This document shows positions 34,501-46,200 of a stretch of DNA of 64,000 nt, piece after piece. The stretch is from Anaeramoeba flamelloides (lineage: Eukaryota > Metamonada > Anaeramoebidae): NCBI GenBank assembly GCA_027625915.1, contig JANTQA010000021.1, forward strand, positions 2,294,001-2,358,000, read 5' to 3'. The first letter of the stretch is position 1; each line of letters begins with the position of its first letter. The notes beneath the pieces are model-generated. The model searched no databases and was not told where the DNA came from. It saw nothing but the letters and a program-made list of their open reading frames with translations. The position numbers and the translations under genes are program-made.

Positions 34501-36134
34501 AGAATGGTTGTGAATTACAATTTTGAAAACAACTATGTCAGTTTTGAAGTCTCGCTCTTTGGCGCTTTTTGAGATCTGGGTGGCTTTTTTTTTCTTTTTT
34601 TTCTTTTTTCAAATGAGTTATTTTTATTGAAAGAATGTTACCTAATCCTTACTTGGTCAAATTTAGAGGGTTACAAAATAACCACAAATCAGACTAAATC
34701 GAATAAAATTGATTGCGAAATACAAGAAAGCAATTTGTTTAGATTAAAGAAATTTAACCTCGTTGGAAAAAGAAAATTAGAAAAGATGAATTTTGTTTTT
34801 TAAATTTTGATTTTTTGAAATTGAGAACTCTTTTTCTTCGTTGAATTGTTTGTCAAAGATGATACAATGAAATGTTTTTTTTGTTTTTTGAATTTTGTCA
34901 ACCAAAAGAAGGCCTATTTCACAATACCCTTTTTGGTCTCAGGTCACCCCTTGAGTATGGTGCATTTTCACTGTAAGTGACTAGACCCTTAAATCAAAAT
35001 GTAATATGACACACAAACAACAAAAAGTGCTGATTCAAAGTATATTCAACAAATCAATTTCTATTGGTTTCTTTATAGCTTTCCTTAATATTAGTGTTAT
35101 TTTCCAATTATTAAATGAACATTTTTATTTAAATCCCCAAATATTTTGTATAATGTCCAGTTGAAAAAACCTAAAGATCTTATCAAAATCAATTAAAAAT
35201 GATATTTTCAGAAATTTAATTAATCTTTCTTAATGAACTTATGGTATAAAATTTTCATTAGGGTAATTTGATTTTAACACTAAAGGTTAAATAGAAGGAT
35301 TAAGAGAAAATTTTTTCCACTTTTAAAAACCAAATACCAATAAATTAGAATTTCTCTGTTAAAAGTGTTGGGACTATGGTTATTTTGAATAATGTAGGTA
35401 ATCGTTGCCCTAAATAAAATTTATTAATATGGAAGAGAAAATTCTTATAGCCCACTTACTTTTCTTCGTTCCTTGTCTTCTTTTATTCGTAGTTTGATTT
35501 CTTTTTTTTGCTCTTTTTCCCTTTTTTTTTGTTCTTTTCTTTCTTGTAATCTTTTTTCTCTTTTAAGTTTTTCAATTTCGTCTTGCTCTATTGGAGACTT
35601 TTTGCTTTTATAAGCTTTGTCTAAACGAATTTGATGATTTATTTTGTCACCTCTAATTTTTGTTGATTCGTCGATCTTTGTTTCAATTGTCTTTTTGTCC
35701 TTTACATTTTGTTTTGGTTTTTGTTTCTTTGGTTCGCGACCTGATTGGTGTAACTGTATAAAAAATTAAAAGATCAAATATCGAAACGGTTTTAAAAATT
35801 CTCAATATCGATCACCCCATGAAAAAGGAATTTAATCAAAGAGAAAAGAAAAGAAAACTAATGAAAAAAAGATTACCTTTCTTCTTTCTTTGTCTTCTTT
35901 GATCTTTTGTAAAACAGCTTGTTTTTTTTTCTTTTCTTCACTTCTTTCTTTCTTTTTTTTTTCCAAATATTTTTGTCTTTGTTTTTTTTCAAAGTCAAGC
36001 TCTTCTTGTGGATTTCTTTTTCCTTGTAATTTCTTATCTCTCAGTCTTTGGAGCCTTATCTGCTGTGCTCTCAATTTACGAGCCTCTTTTATTCTTTCTT
36101 GAAGGATTTCTTCTTGGGTCTTTTGTTTTGACAT
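31582..36134 (-). CDS. Charged coiled-coil protein with repeated exons (3' end uncertain)
   Basis: Exon 1 is 36134-35877 (ATG at 36134), exon 2 is 35753-35460 and exon 3 begins at 31980. All junctions are in phase 0, with donors GTAATC and GTAAGT and acceptors ATACAG and AATTATAG. The protein is almost entirely charged helix. Exons 1 and 2 both finish on the phrase IKEDKERRK, and exon 3 has the related IKMDKIERK, so the gene looks built by exon duplication of a unit of roughly 90-100 residues. The unit resembles the helical segment with L-x-x-I-x-x-D-K-x-x-R that precedes UBX domains, but no UBX domain was found downstream. Exon 3 either reads through to a stop at 31582 or splices at a GTATGA site near 31655. 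Intron 2 is 3.5 kb. Function unknown. Confidence 0.6.
33486..33652. mobile_element. TA-flanked CTGGTATTTGAAT MITE, diverged copy
   Basis: Left end CTGGTTCATGAATTCTAAAT and right end TAAATACAGG followed by TA parallel the copy at 49618-49780, including the subterminal TTTTTCACTT and AATGAAGTGA blocks. Confidence 0.55.
34312..34988. mobile_element. 677-bp TTAA-flanked element with a GC-rich internal hairpin
   Basis: TTAA flanks both ends. The tips read GGGTCGAGTCATTACGGTG and, reversed, GGGTCTAGTCACTTACAGTG. Inside, 34466-34488 and 34549-34570 form an almost perfect inverted repeat around GCGCCAAAGAGCGA. The right half contains a reversed copy of dispersed repeat R2 (34575-34880). No transposase. 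Confidence 0.7.
34575..34880 (-). repeat. Dispersed repeat R2, copy 3 (inside the TTAA element)
   Basis: Reverse complement of the R2 block: CAAATGAGTTATTTTTAT, GAATGTTACCTAATCC, TTTAGAGGGTTACAAAATAA. Its presence in the TTAA element suggests R2 copies elsewhere are remnants of the same element type. Confidence 0.55.
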
Positions 36135-36670
36135 TGTTTTTTCTTAAATAAAAATAAAAATAAAAAAAGAGAAAAAGAAAGTTAGTTCAATTTTTCTTAT
36201 GATTTTGTTATCGGACTCTTATAAAAGTTAGTCTAAATATAGTTTCAATAATTTTACCAAGAAAACCATGTAATTTAGAGACTCAAAGATTTATTAAGGA
36301 TTTGGTATCGAATATTGAAACTTTAAATTAAAATCTTGGTTTTTTCAATAAAAGGAAAAATTTTGCAAAAAACTTTCAACCTTTAGTCAGATTAGATGAA
36401 AAAATGTGATTAGAAGAGAAAAAAAAATTGAGCAAGTTGAAAAACACCTTTATTCATTTTCGAGAAAATTTATAACTTTGGAACGAAAGTAAATTTTTGA
36501 AATTTAAGGGAGTAGCCAAGGTAAAGGAAATTTTTTTACTTTTTTGCAATTTTGAAAAGGATCAGTAAATAACAATAGTTACTTTGGTTATACCTCATTT
36601 GATTTTTATTATTTAAAGTACTTCATTCATTAGATTTTTTAAATTTAATTTTCAAAAGTCTCCAAGAAAT

Positions 36671-36766
36671 TGCCACAATAGAATATTGAGTTGAATTTTA
36701 AAAAAATAGTAAGTCAAATGTTGAATAACTTATCTTTTATCCTTATCTCAACATTCTATTGTGGCA
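36671..36766. repeat. Small foldback sequence
   Basis: TGCCACAATAGAATATTGAG at the left and its near-complement CTCAACATTCTATTGTGGCA at the right form ~20-bp arms around a 56-base AT-rich centre. Confidence 0.65.
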
Positions 36767-39599
36767 TTTAATTTTTTCATTTTTGTAATTTTTTCTTGAT
36801 TTTTGAGATTTTTTAATCATTACAACAAAAAAGCAATTAGTAATATTTTTTTATCAGTGACATTTGGGATAAATGGATTTTGTTTAAAATGAACAAAAAC
36901 ATTACAATCGAGAGAATCACAAAAGGAAACATGACTGGTGCTAAAATAGCTTGAGGGATTCCAAAAAATAATAATTATCCCAAACATTACTTGTTAGGAT
37001 TTTAAATAGTTGGATGTGGTGAGATTAACGAAGTGAATATGATTATATTCTATCAAATATTAAACCGAAAAATACCTATAAGTTTTATTCTAAGAATCTG
37101 AAAATATCTTCTCCATAAAAAAAAAACTAAACCGCATTCCAAAAATTTTGACTTATCAGAAAATCAAAAATAGGAAAACAAAAACTAAATATATTATATT
37201 TTTCCAAACCTAAGATAAAAACATATTTAAGAGACAGTATTAATGTTTTTATAAGTAATCTCCTTCATCCAAATAAAAGAAAAAAATATAAAACCAAAAA
37301 ATCAAAAATTGGTGTGTTCAAAATAATGAAACTAGCTGAAACAAAAAATGTATTTGTAAATTTGACAAAATTTTACCAACAATGGTAGATTGATCAAATG
37401 TTAAGATACCATCTACCAATTGTATGTTATTTTCCAATTTAAGAAACTCAACACTAACCTTCTACCCACCATCGAAAAAAAAATCTCAGATCTAACGAAA
37501 CTGCTTTTGTACTCGAAAAAACCGAAATGAAAATAAAACAAAAAATATAAAAAATAAAATAGTTTGTTCAATCAAACAATTTCCAAATTGAATGATAAGT
37601 GTGGTATTTGCTATTCTTTTAACTGTTTAAAAGGTACCCAAATTTTTAGAATTATTTTTATTTCCTAAAATTTGAACTAAAAAAAATTCAAAACTATTTT
37701 ATCAATATATTCTCTTTTTTTTTATTGTTTAACCTTACTAAAAAAAAAAATAACAAATAATTTTTTAAAAAAATTTTTTAGAGAATCTACGATCACACAC
37801 CACTAAAATAAAATATTCTTATCTCATCTCTCTCAAATTTTTATTATGTCTTATGGTCTAGTTACCCTCTTAAAGTGTCACATTATATTAATAAATTCAA
37901 ATATATTTGATAAAATTTTAAGTTCAATTTCCCATTTTGTAATCTCATATCTCAACTTTTAAAACAACTCAAGAGAAAGAACTTTTTGAAACACAACCGA
38001 TTTAACATAGTTTTTTTCACATTTAAAAGAATAAAATACTTTTTTCATAGCTTGTGTAAAAAAATTTTTTAACAAAATGGAAAATGAACTAGTAATTTTC
38101 AGATATTTGTTTGAATTTATCAGTATGCAATATCAAATCTTAAAAAAACATTTCTTTAACCAAATAAATCAACATTTTAAGAAAGAGTAAGAATGAAATA
38201 TATTTAGGGTGATTTATTGATATACCAAATTAGAAAATAGATTTCAAAAAAAGAGAAAAATTTGATCAAGAATAAATAAATAAAAATCATTAATTTTTTG
38301 ATCTTATCTTTCATATATAATAGAACCACTTATTCTTTATTTGGACTTATTTTTAATTCTCGAGCCAATATTTTTGTTTGTAAATGTTTGTGAAACAAAT
38401 TACTTTATTTTGATAAATTCAAATTTATTTTATTAAATTTTTAGTTCAATTTCTATTTTGGTAATCAATAAACCCAACTAATAAAACAACTCAAGTTAAC
38501 ATTCTATATAAAGATAAACCAATTTAACAAAGTTTCTTAATATTTAAATAAAATGAATGCTTTATTGAAAGCTTTTGTTTGAAAAAAAATTGCAAAATCG
38601 AAAAACAAGTAAAAACTTTTCAATATTTCTTAGAATTTATCAGTATTTCTGAAATAATTTTCAAAATGAATATTAATTCCTCTTTTCAACTAATTCATCT
38701 CAATTAGATTTGATTAAATGACTATATTACTCAAAAAAATATTCTAGAGTTTTAGTAGAAAATTTAAAATACAATTTAGTGTATCTTGAAAATGTACAAT
38801 TTAGTCGAAAATCCGATTAACAAATATTGACTCGGTTATATAATACTATAATGCAAAAAGAAATATTGTTTTTCAAAAGCGGATCCATTTTTCTCATTTT
38901 TGAAGAGTTCAAAATTCAACATATTTCTGAATTGTATCAAAAGTAAATTATTTTCTTTGAAAGAAGAAATCTTATTTTCTAGCTAGGGGGTGAGCAAAAA
39001 TACAGTTTAAAAATACCCCACCCCCAGTTTAAAATAACTAAGTATAAAAAATCAGATTTAATTTCAAAAAAATATCCAATAATTATTCGAAAATTGAAAA
39101 GAATTAATTTCTGTATTCATATGAGAGTTCAAATCAATTTTTTCTTTTTTTTTTTTGAATAAAAAAAATCTGTAAGATAAACAACAAAACTATTAAATTA
39201 AAAATTCTCCCAAAAGATTTGTTTTAAACTATATAAAATTGAATTTAAAACCTAAAGAAATACTTTTTTATTTGATTATTTATAATCAATAATCAATAAC
39301 ATGATATTAATTCTTTCAATGAGTTAATAATAACCCAAAGATTAAAAGAATAAATAAGATTTGAATATTATTTTGCAAATTCTTTAAAGATTTTTTAAAC
39401 GTATAAAACAAATTCAAATAAATAATTATAATAAAAAAAATAAATAAATATTCTCAAATAAATTTTTTTTAATAACACTAACAGTTCATTGATTATACTT
39501 TTAATACTTTGAAAAAAATATTACATAATCTGTTAAATTTCAAGATCTTTTTTTTTTTTATTTGTTAAATTGAGGAAATTAATATCCTCTTACAATCAT

Positions 39600-39760
39600 T
39601 TGTTTTTTTTTAATTTTTGAAATAAAAGGAAAATTTCTAAATTTTCTTTTTATTTCTCAAATTAAAAAGAACCGAGACACTTTTTAATTGAATTTTTTTT
39701 GATTGAAAATCTATTGATTCTCTAATCAAAACAAAAAATAAAAAAAAACTAACGGTAAAT
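39600..39760. repeat. Composite repeat, short copy 3
   Basis: Has the AAATTTCTAAATTTTCTTTTT and AAATTAAAAAGAACCGAGACA modules and the closing AAAAAAAACTAACGGT, as at 52300-52400 and 57010-57110. Confidence 0.45.
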
Positions 39761-40036
39761 GTAAGGTAATTTTGCTGAATCTACTCTCTTCATTAATAAA
39801 ATAAAAAAAACATAAAATGTTGTAAATAAACCAAAAAATGGTATCCAATTTATTAAATTAACCAGCTTTGTATTTTAAATTAAAAAAATAAAAAAAAATT
39901 TTTTTGGAAAGGATTATTTTGGATTCAAGGATTTTAAAAAAAATATAAATGGAAAGCTTTAATAGTTATTATAATTTTTTCTTTATGTTTTTACTAGCAA
40001 GTAAAGTTCTTGAATATCAGATCAAAAAAAAAAATA

Positions 40037-43000
40037 TTAATTATAAAAACTATCATTAATTGAAATGATTTTTGAAATTTCTGTAAACCATTTCTCATGC
40101 TCTTTTTGGTTTGGAAAAGAAATTTTTAATTTGATACCTTTTTTCCGATAGCTGGAGTATTCCTTTTCTTTAAAATAGGGATTTGATTCAAGCAATAATA
40201 TAAATAATTGAGAATTTTTTTTTGATCTTGCTTTGGTAAGTATTGCTCCTTGTAGAGGTATTATTGTTTCTGGTTTTTCACCGGTTTTGCCATAACAATA
40301 GAATGCCTCGCCATCCACCGTACAGAAATGGGATTTCCATTTACGGAGTCTATTTTGTTTTAATAAATCTTTATACAGATTGATCGCATAAAAAGTAATT
40401 GGCTTTTTAATAACATCCCTATATGCTTCTATGCAGATTTCCTTATGACTTTCGTTAGCATTACAAATTTTGTAACAATAATTTAAGAACTCTTCTTCTG
40501 ATGTCATTATTCTTTTTTCTCTTTTATTTCTATTGACGGTTAATAATTTAAAGCTTATATTTGAAAGTGTTTCTATTAAAATTCAATTTCAAAAAATTAA
40601 AATAAAAATAAAAATTAAAATATAAATTAAAATTAAAAATAAAAATAGAAATTAAAGGAAATAAAAAAAAATATTGGAAATAAATAAAAATTAATATATT
40701 TCAGAATAAAAAAAATAAACAAAGAAAAATGCAAAATAGGAGAATTTCGTACCAGGTAATTCAAATTTATTTGGGTTTTGATCCAAATATGTTTTGGAAA
40801 ATTGTTTTAAACATTTTTCGATTGTAATTTTTTCTGGGGGTATTAATACATATGAACAAAATAATCTATATTAGTAAAAATATCAATTAAATAAATATAA
40901 AGAATATCAATAAAAAATTGTTTTAGTAAGAATTGACAAAATTTCTAAATATTAAAAATTTTTAAAGAATAAATTAATGTTAAAGGGTTAGAAAAAGAAG
41001 AAGAATAGAAAATGATTCAATGAAAAAAAAAAAAAATAGTAAACTATTGTTATATCAGTTAAAATGTTATAATTAGAGTATATTCATTAATTGAATTTTT
41101 GTAAAGAAAAATAGAATCACAAAGCAATTAGCATAAACAAATTTTAATATTTCTCTTGTATATGATAAATATTGATTTTATTTTTTTTTTGCACAATTTT
41201 TTATTCAGAAAAAATATTTAGTCAGAAGTTTATTTTTAAAAAAAATTCATTGCTTTTTGTGTATCTATTTAAAAATTGGCGATTCTTTTTTTTTTTTTTT
41301 TTTTTTCAATCCTTATTTTTGTAAATAGTTTTAATCTCATTAGAATTTCAAATAGAAGAGGGAACTTATAACTGTATTTTATTGTTTAAAAAATGTTTAT
41401 TTCTATTACTATATTTCCCATTTTTTATTAAATTTGGTAGTACATTGTTTTTTATAAAAAGTGTAATTTTTTTTTTTCTTCTTCATTTTTTGGAAATATT
41501 TTTATTAAATTATTTCAAAATATATCTAATTGGTGGTGATTCGGTTACTATTAATACCCCGACTTGATTTTATATTACATTTTTATATATACAATACCAC
41601 CAAATAAATTAAATTTTAAATTCTGTTTTAGAATATACAAAAGTCAAACTTTGATATAAATATATATTGTTAAATAATTTACTTTTATATTATAGACCAT
41701 CTGACAAAATTAATTTATTTTTTGAATTATTTATTTCTTGAAAAAAAAATATTTAAATTGGATACTTTATGAAAAGGATAGAAAGTGCTTTGGAGTTTTA
41801 AAATAAACTCAATTTTTTTATTTTTTTCCATTTTTTCCCTGGCTGAATTGTCTTTGTACTGTGAAGAAGAATTATAAAGGATAAAGACCAAGTGGTTACT
41901 TACTAATACTGAGACACCGAAACACAAAAGTACGAGCAACTTGAAAATAAAATCTTAAAAGTAAAGGCAAAAAATGTCCAAAGGTTTGAAATAAATCAGA
42001 TCAAAAAAAAAAGGAAAATTTTCCAAATATTTTTTTATTTATTGTTCACTGATCAATGACGGTATCAGAAACTGAAGTTTCTCAAACTTGATTAATACCT
42101 ATTTCTAAAATCTTAAACCCAATTTTACCTGAATGGAAAAAGCATAGTATCGAAAAAATCCCAAAAAAGTCTAATTTTACTAATGAAGATACAATTAAAT
42201 CTCAAATTTAGAAAATTGACAATTCTGAAATTTTGGTTTATGTGTTATTTTTTTAATTCTATTTTGATTCTAATCATCAATCAAATTTTTGAAATTGGAC
42301 TTTGTTTTTAAAATGAAGAAAAAAAGATATTAAAAAAATATTTGTTAATGAGAACATTTCCAACTGATTTACAATTAAAACCGATTTCATATTTTTTTCC
42401 ATTTGACAATTTTTTTCCAGATTGGTTATAATTGGTTTCAAAAAATTTTAAATTCTGGTTCCTAATCAAAATTCTGAAAATCCATCCTTCAAAAATTCAA
42501 AGGTATTTATTCAATTTTCTTTTTTTTGTTTTTCTTTTTCAAACTCGTTGAAAATTTTCTCGAATTTTTTATTTTTCTTTTTGAAATATAAGTCTGTGTT
42601 AATCTTGAATTAAGATTCAAATAATAATAATAATAATCATAATCATAATAATCATAATAATAATAACCCCTTAAGAATAAATGAAATAAAATATTAATAA
42701 TCAAAAAAAGAAAAGAAAAAAAAATTGATTAAGAAAAATTTACCTAAGTGCTTGAACAATTGTAAGATTTTGAAATGAAAAAAGATCTGTATATTTTTCT
42801 AAAACATGTACAGTTTTTAGATCACTATTGTATTACGATCAATAAAAAAAAATAAAATAAATAAATTTTTAAAGAGATCATTTTTACAATGAATCAACGA
42901 AATAAAAAAAAAGAAATTTTAAGAAAAGAAAAGTAAAAAATGAATGAATGAATGAATGAATTAAAATGGAATCTTACCGAGCATTAAAATAGTTTCCAAT

Positions 43001-43242
43001 TAATTCGGCAGAAAATTCACTTCTACGATAAAAAAATTCCGCGATTGCAGTGGGTGTGTTTTCAATAATCTTATGTTTAAAGCAATATTCAAGCCCGTCT
43101 CTTAAATTTATTAAACATTTTTCGACAATATCTTCTTCTGTATTTAATGATTCATTATTATTTTCAATCATTTTCTCAATATCAAAATCATTATCAAACT
43201 CATTATCAAATCCATTCCCGAACCCGTTCTCAAATTGATCGA

Positions 43243-43274
<32 letters not shown>

Positions 43275-46200
43275 GTATTAGTATTATTATTATTATTAAT
43301 ATTCTTATTCTCATTTGGTATCTGGTTACTATTTTTTAAAGATGAACCTGTTATTATTTGGGCATTATTTATGGGCACATTGTCATTCTTGTTTAGAATA
43401 TTATTGTTATTATTCAATTTTAACTGTGGTGAATTAATTGGTAATTGTTTTTTCATCGAGTTTGAAGATGGCTGTGGTTGTGTGGAAGATTTTGTTAAAT
43501 GGTCTTCAACATTCCAAGGCTTGACTTGCTTTTTAGGTTCTAAAGTGAAATATTGCTTAACAGAAATTGGTAATTCATTCCAAAATAGTGTATCTGAATC
43601 TTTAATGTCTTCATCCTTTTTGCTTTGTTCATTAATTTTGATATCGTCATTCATATCATTAGGTGTTACTGGTTCCATGTCTTTTGTTATTTGGTCAAGT
43701 GAATATAAAAAATCTTCAAGGTTATTTGTTGTTAAGTTTGGTATTAATTTATCAATATTAATTGCATCATCGTCATCGTCATCTTGGAAGGATTCGAAAA
43801 TGTTTGGATTTTGTAATTGAATTATGTTGTCAATCTCAGATACATCCATAGTCAAAATATTAGCTAAATCTATTTCTGCTATATCTTTAGGTTTCTCATC
43901 TTTTTTTTTTTTTTCATTTTCTAAGTGTTTCTCATTTTTTAATGTAGACAATGATGATGGTGATGTTGATGATGATGATGTTACCGTTGCCGTCTTTGTT
44001 GTTTCTGATGATGGTGTTGTTGTCGATTTTAAGTTTTTTGTGGTTTTTGTGGTTTCGTTTAAAATATTTTCCATTAAATTTTCCATTTTAGTCATTGAAT
44101 TTTCATTTGTATTTCTAATCGTTCGATTAGTTGAACTTTGATCTAATTTTAATGGGGCTTTATTTTTGAATATAGATTTTCTTAATTCTTCAAGTTTTGA
44201 TTTGACTGCTGTTTCATTTAATTTAGTTTTGTTTACTAGAAGTTCTTCTTTTTGTATATTATCCTCATTTTCTTTAGATAATTCATCATTATTGTTTTCA
44301 ATGGCTTCTTCAATATTTGTTTCCTCTGACAGTACAGAATTCATTAATTTATCAAATTCAGAAATAATTTTTGATTTTTCAATTTCTATTGGTTTTTCAA
44401 TTTCTTCAATAACATTGTTATTGTAATTGTTGACGTCATCGTCGTTATTATTATTATTAATAATATTATATTCATTATTGAAAGAATTGGTTTCGTTTTG
44501 ATATTGTTCTTCTGTTAATCCCAATTTATCTTCACTGGTGTTATTGTTATTATTGTCTAAATCATTAATAGAATTTAATAAAAAGTCAATTTCATTGTCA
44601 ACTTGTGATGTGGTATTTGTTTCTTCATTAGCATTTATGGTGTTGTTCGAAAATAGATTTTTATTTTCTTGGTTTTGATTAAGATTTAGATCATCATTTT
44701 TGTTCCCATTTTTGTGTTCATTTTCATTTAAATTTTCATTTTGAACTAAATTGTCATCAGTTTCTTCATTTTCTTCTTTTTCTTCTATTTCTTCCTTTTC
44801 TTCTTCCTTTTCTTCTGTTTCTTTATACTCTGTAATGTCTTCAGCAAACATGCTTAATAAATTAAGACCATACGAAGGTTTTTCTTCATTAGGTTTGTCA
44901 AGGTCTTTTTCCCATTCTTCTTTTTCCTTTGTTTCGTTATCATTTAGATTTGCTTCTTTGGAATATAAATCATATTGATTTTCTTCAATAATATCATCTT
45001 CTGGTGGTAACACTTGATCTAACGAAAAATCTGGATTGTAAGGTTCTTGATATTGGTAATCTTGATTTAGTGTATTATAATTTTCTTCATTATTAAAATT
45101 AGATTTGTTTATAAATTCTGAATTTACATTTCCCAAAATATTTGATAATGTACTACTAATTTGTGATTTTCCATCTTCTTGATTATCGTAATCTAATTGA
45201 TTTTCATTTTCATTTTCATTTTCATTATTATTATTTTGAATCAAATCATCATCTTGCTGTTGATCTTTTTCCCAATTATTTTCGTGGTACTGGTAATCTT
45301 GATTTAGATCATTTTCATTCTCATTTTCTTCTTCTCCTTCCTCTTCATCTCCATCACCTCCTCCTCCTCCGAGAAGATCCAGGAGAAAGTTGCTTACTTG
45401 TGGTTGGTTTTCATTTCCATTTTCATTGTTTATATTTTCGTTGAAATCATTTTCAATTTCATTTTCATTTTCAATTATATTATTTTCGTTTTGATCCAAA
45501 TAATTTTCTTTTTCTTCAGGTTCTTGGTCTTGTTCTAAATTATTTTCTTGATATTGATAGTAATCTTGATTTAAATAATCTTCGTTCTCATTTTCTTCTT
45601 CTCCTTCTTCCCCATCGTCATCACCCCCTCCTCCAAGAAGATCAAGGAGAAAGTTGCTTACTTGTGGTTTATCGTCATTGTTTTCGTTTTCATTTTCATT
45701 GTTTATATTTTCGTTGAAATCATTTTCATTTAAATTTTCATTTTCATTTATATTATTTTCGTTTTGATCCAAATAATTTTCTTTTTCTTCAGGTTCTTGG
45801 TCTTGTTCTAAATTATGTTCTTGGAATTGGTAATCTTGATCTAGGTAATTTTCATTCTCATTTCCTTCTTCTCCTTCCCCTTCTTCTCCATCACCTCCTC
45901 CTCCGAGAATATCAAGAAGAAAACTACTTACTTGTGGTTTATCGTCATTGTCTTTATTTTCATTGGTTTCATTTTCATTAAAATCATTTCGATTTTGATC
46001 CAAATTACTATCATTTAAATTATTTTCGTTTAGATCTGAATTCTTGTCTTTTTTTTCTTGCTGTTCTTGGTCTTGTTCTAAATTCTTTTCTTGATCTTGG
46101 TAATCTTGATTCAGGTAATCTTCAGATTCATTTTCATTTTCTTCGATTTTCCCGTCTTCTTCTTTCCCTCCTCCTCCAAGAATGTCAAGCAGAAAATTGC

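Larger units (their letters stand above)
31981..35459 (-). other. Long intron of the coiled-coil gene, repeat-filled
   Basis: Holds an R1-like repeat (about 32095-32400), a segment related to 20980-21300 (about 33000-33290), a TA-flanked MITE (33486-33652) and a 677-bp TTAA-flanked element (34312-34988). No coding sequence was recognised in it. Confidence 0.55.
36135..40036. other. Intergenic region without a recognised gene
   Basis: 3.9 kb. A small foldback sequence lies at 36671-36766, an R1-like repeat at about 37285-37640, a segment at 38120-38420 related to 9500-9800, and a short copy of the composite repeat at 39600-39760. A GC-rich palindrome, GGGGGTGAG...CCCCACCCCC, is near 38986-39025. 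Confidence 0.5.

Noticed and set aside
40037-40507. A separate small PH-domain protein starting at ATG 40507
   Set aside because: The frame continues upstream to a splice acceptor at 40573 with Sec7-like sequence, and the ATG aligns with an internal Met of the Sec7 domain.
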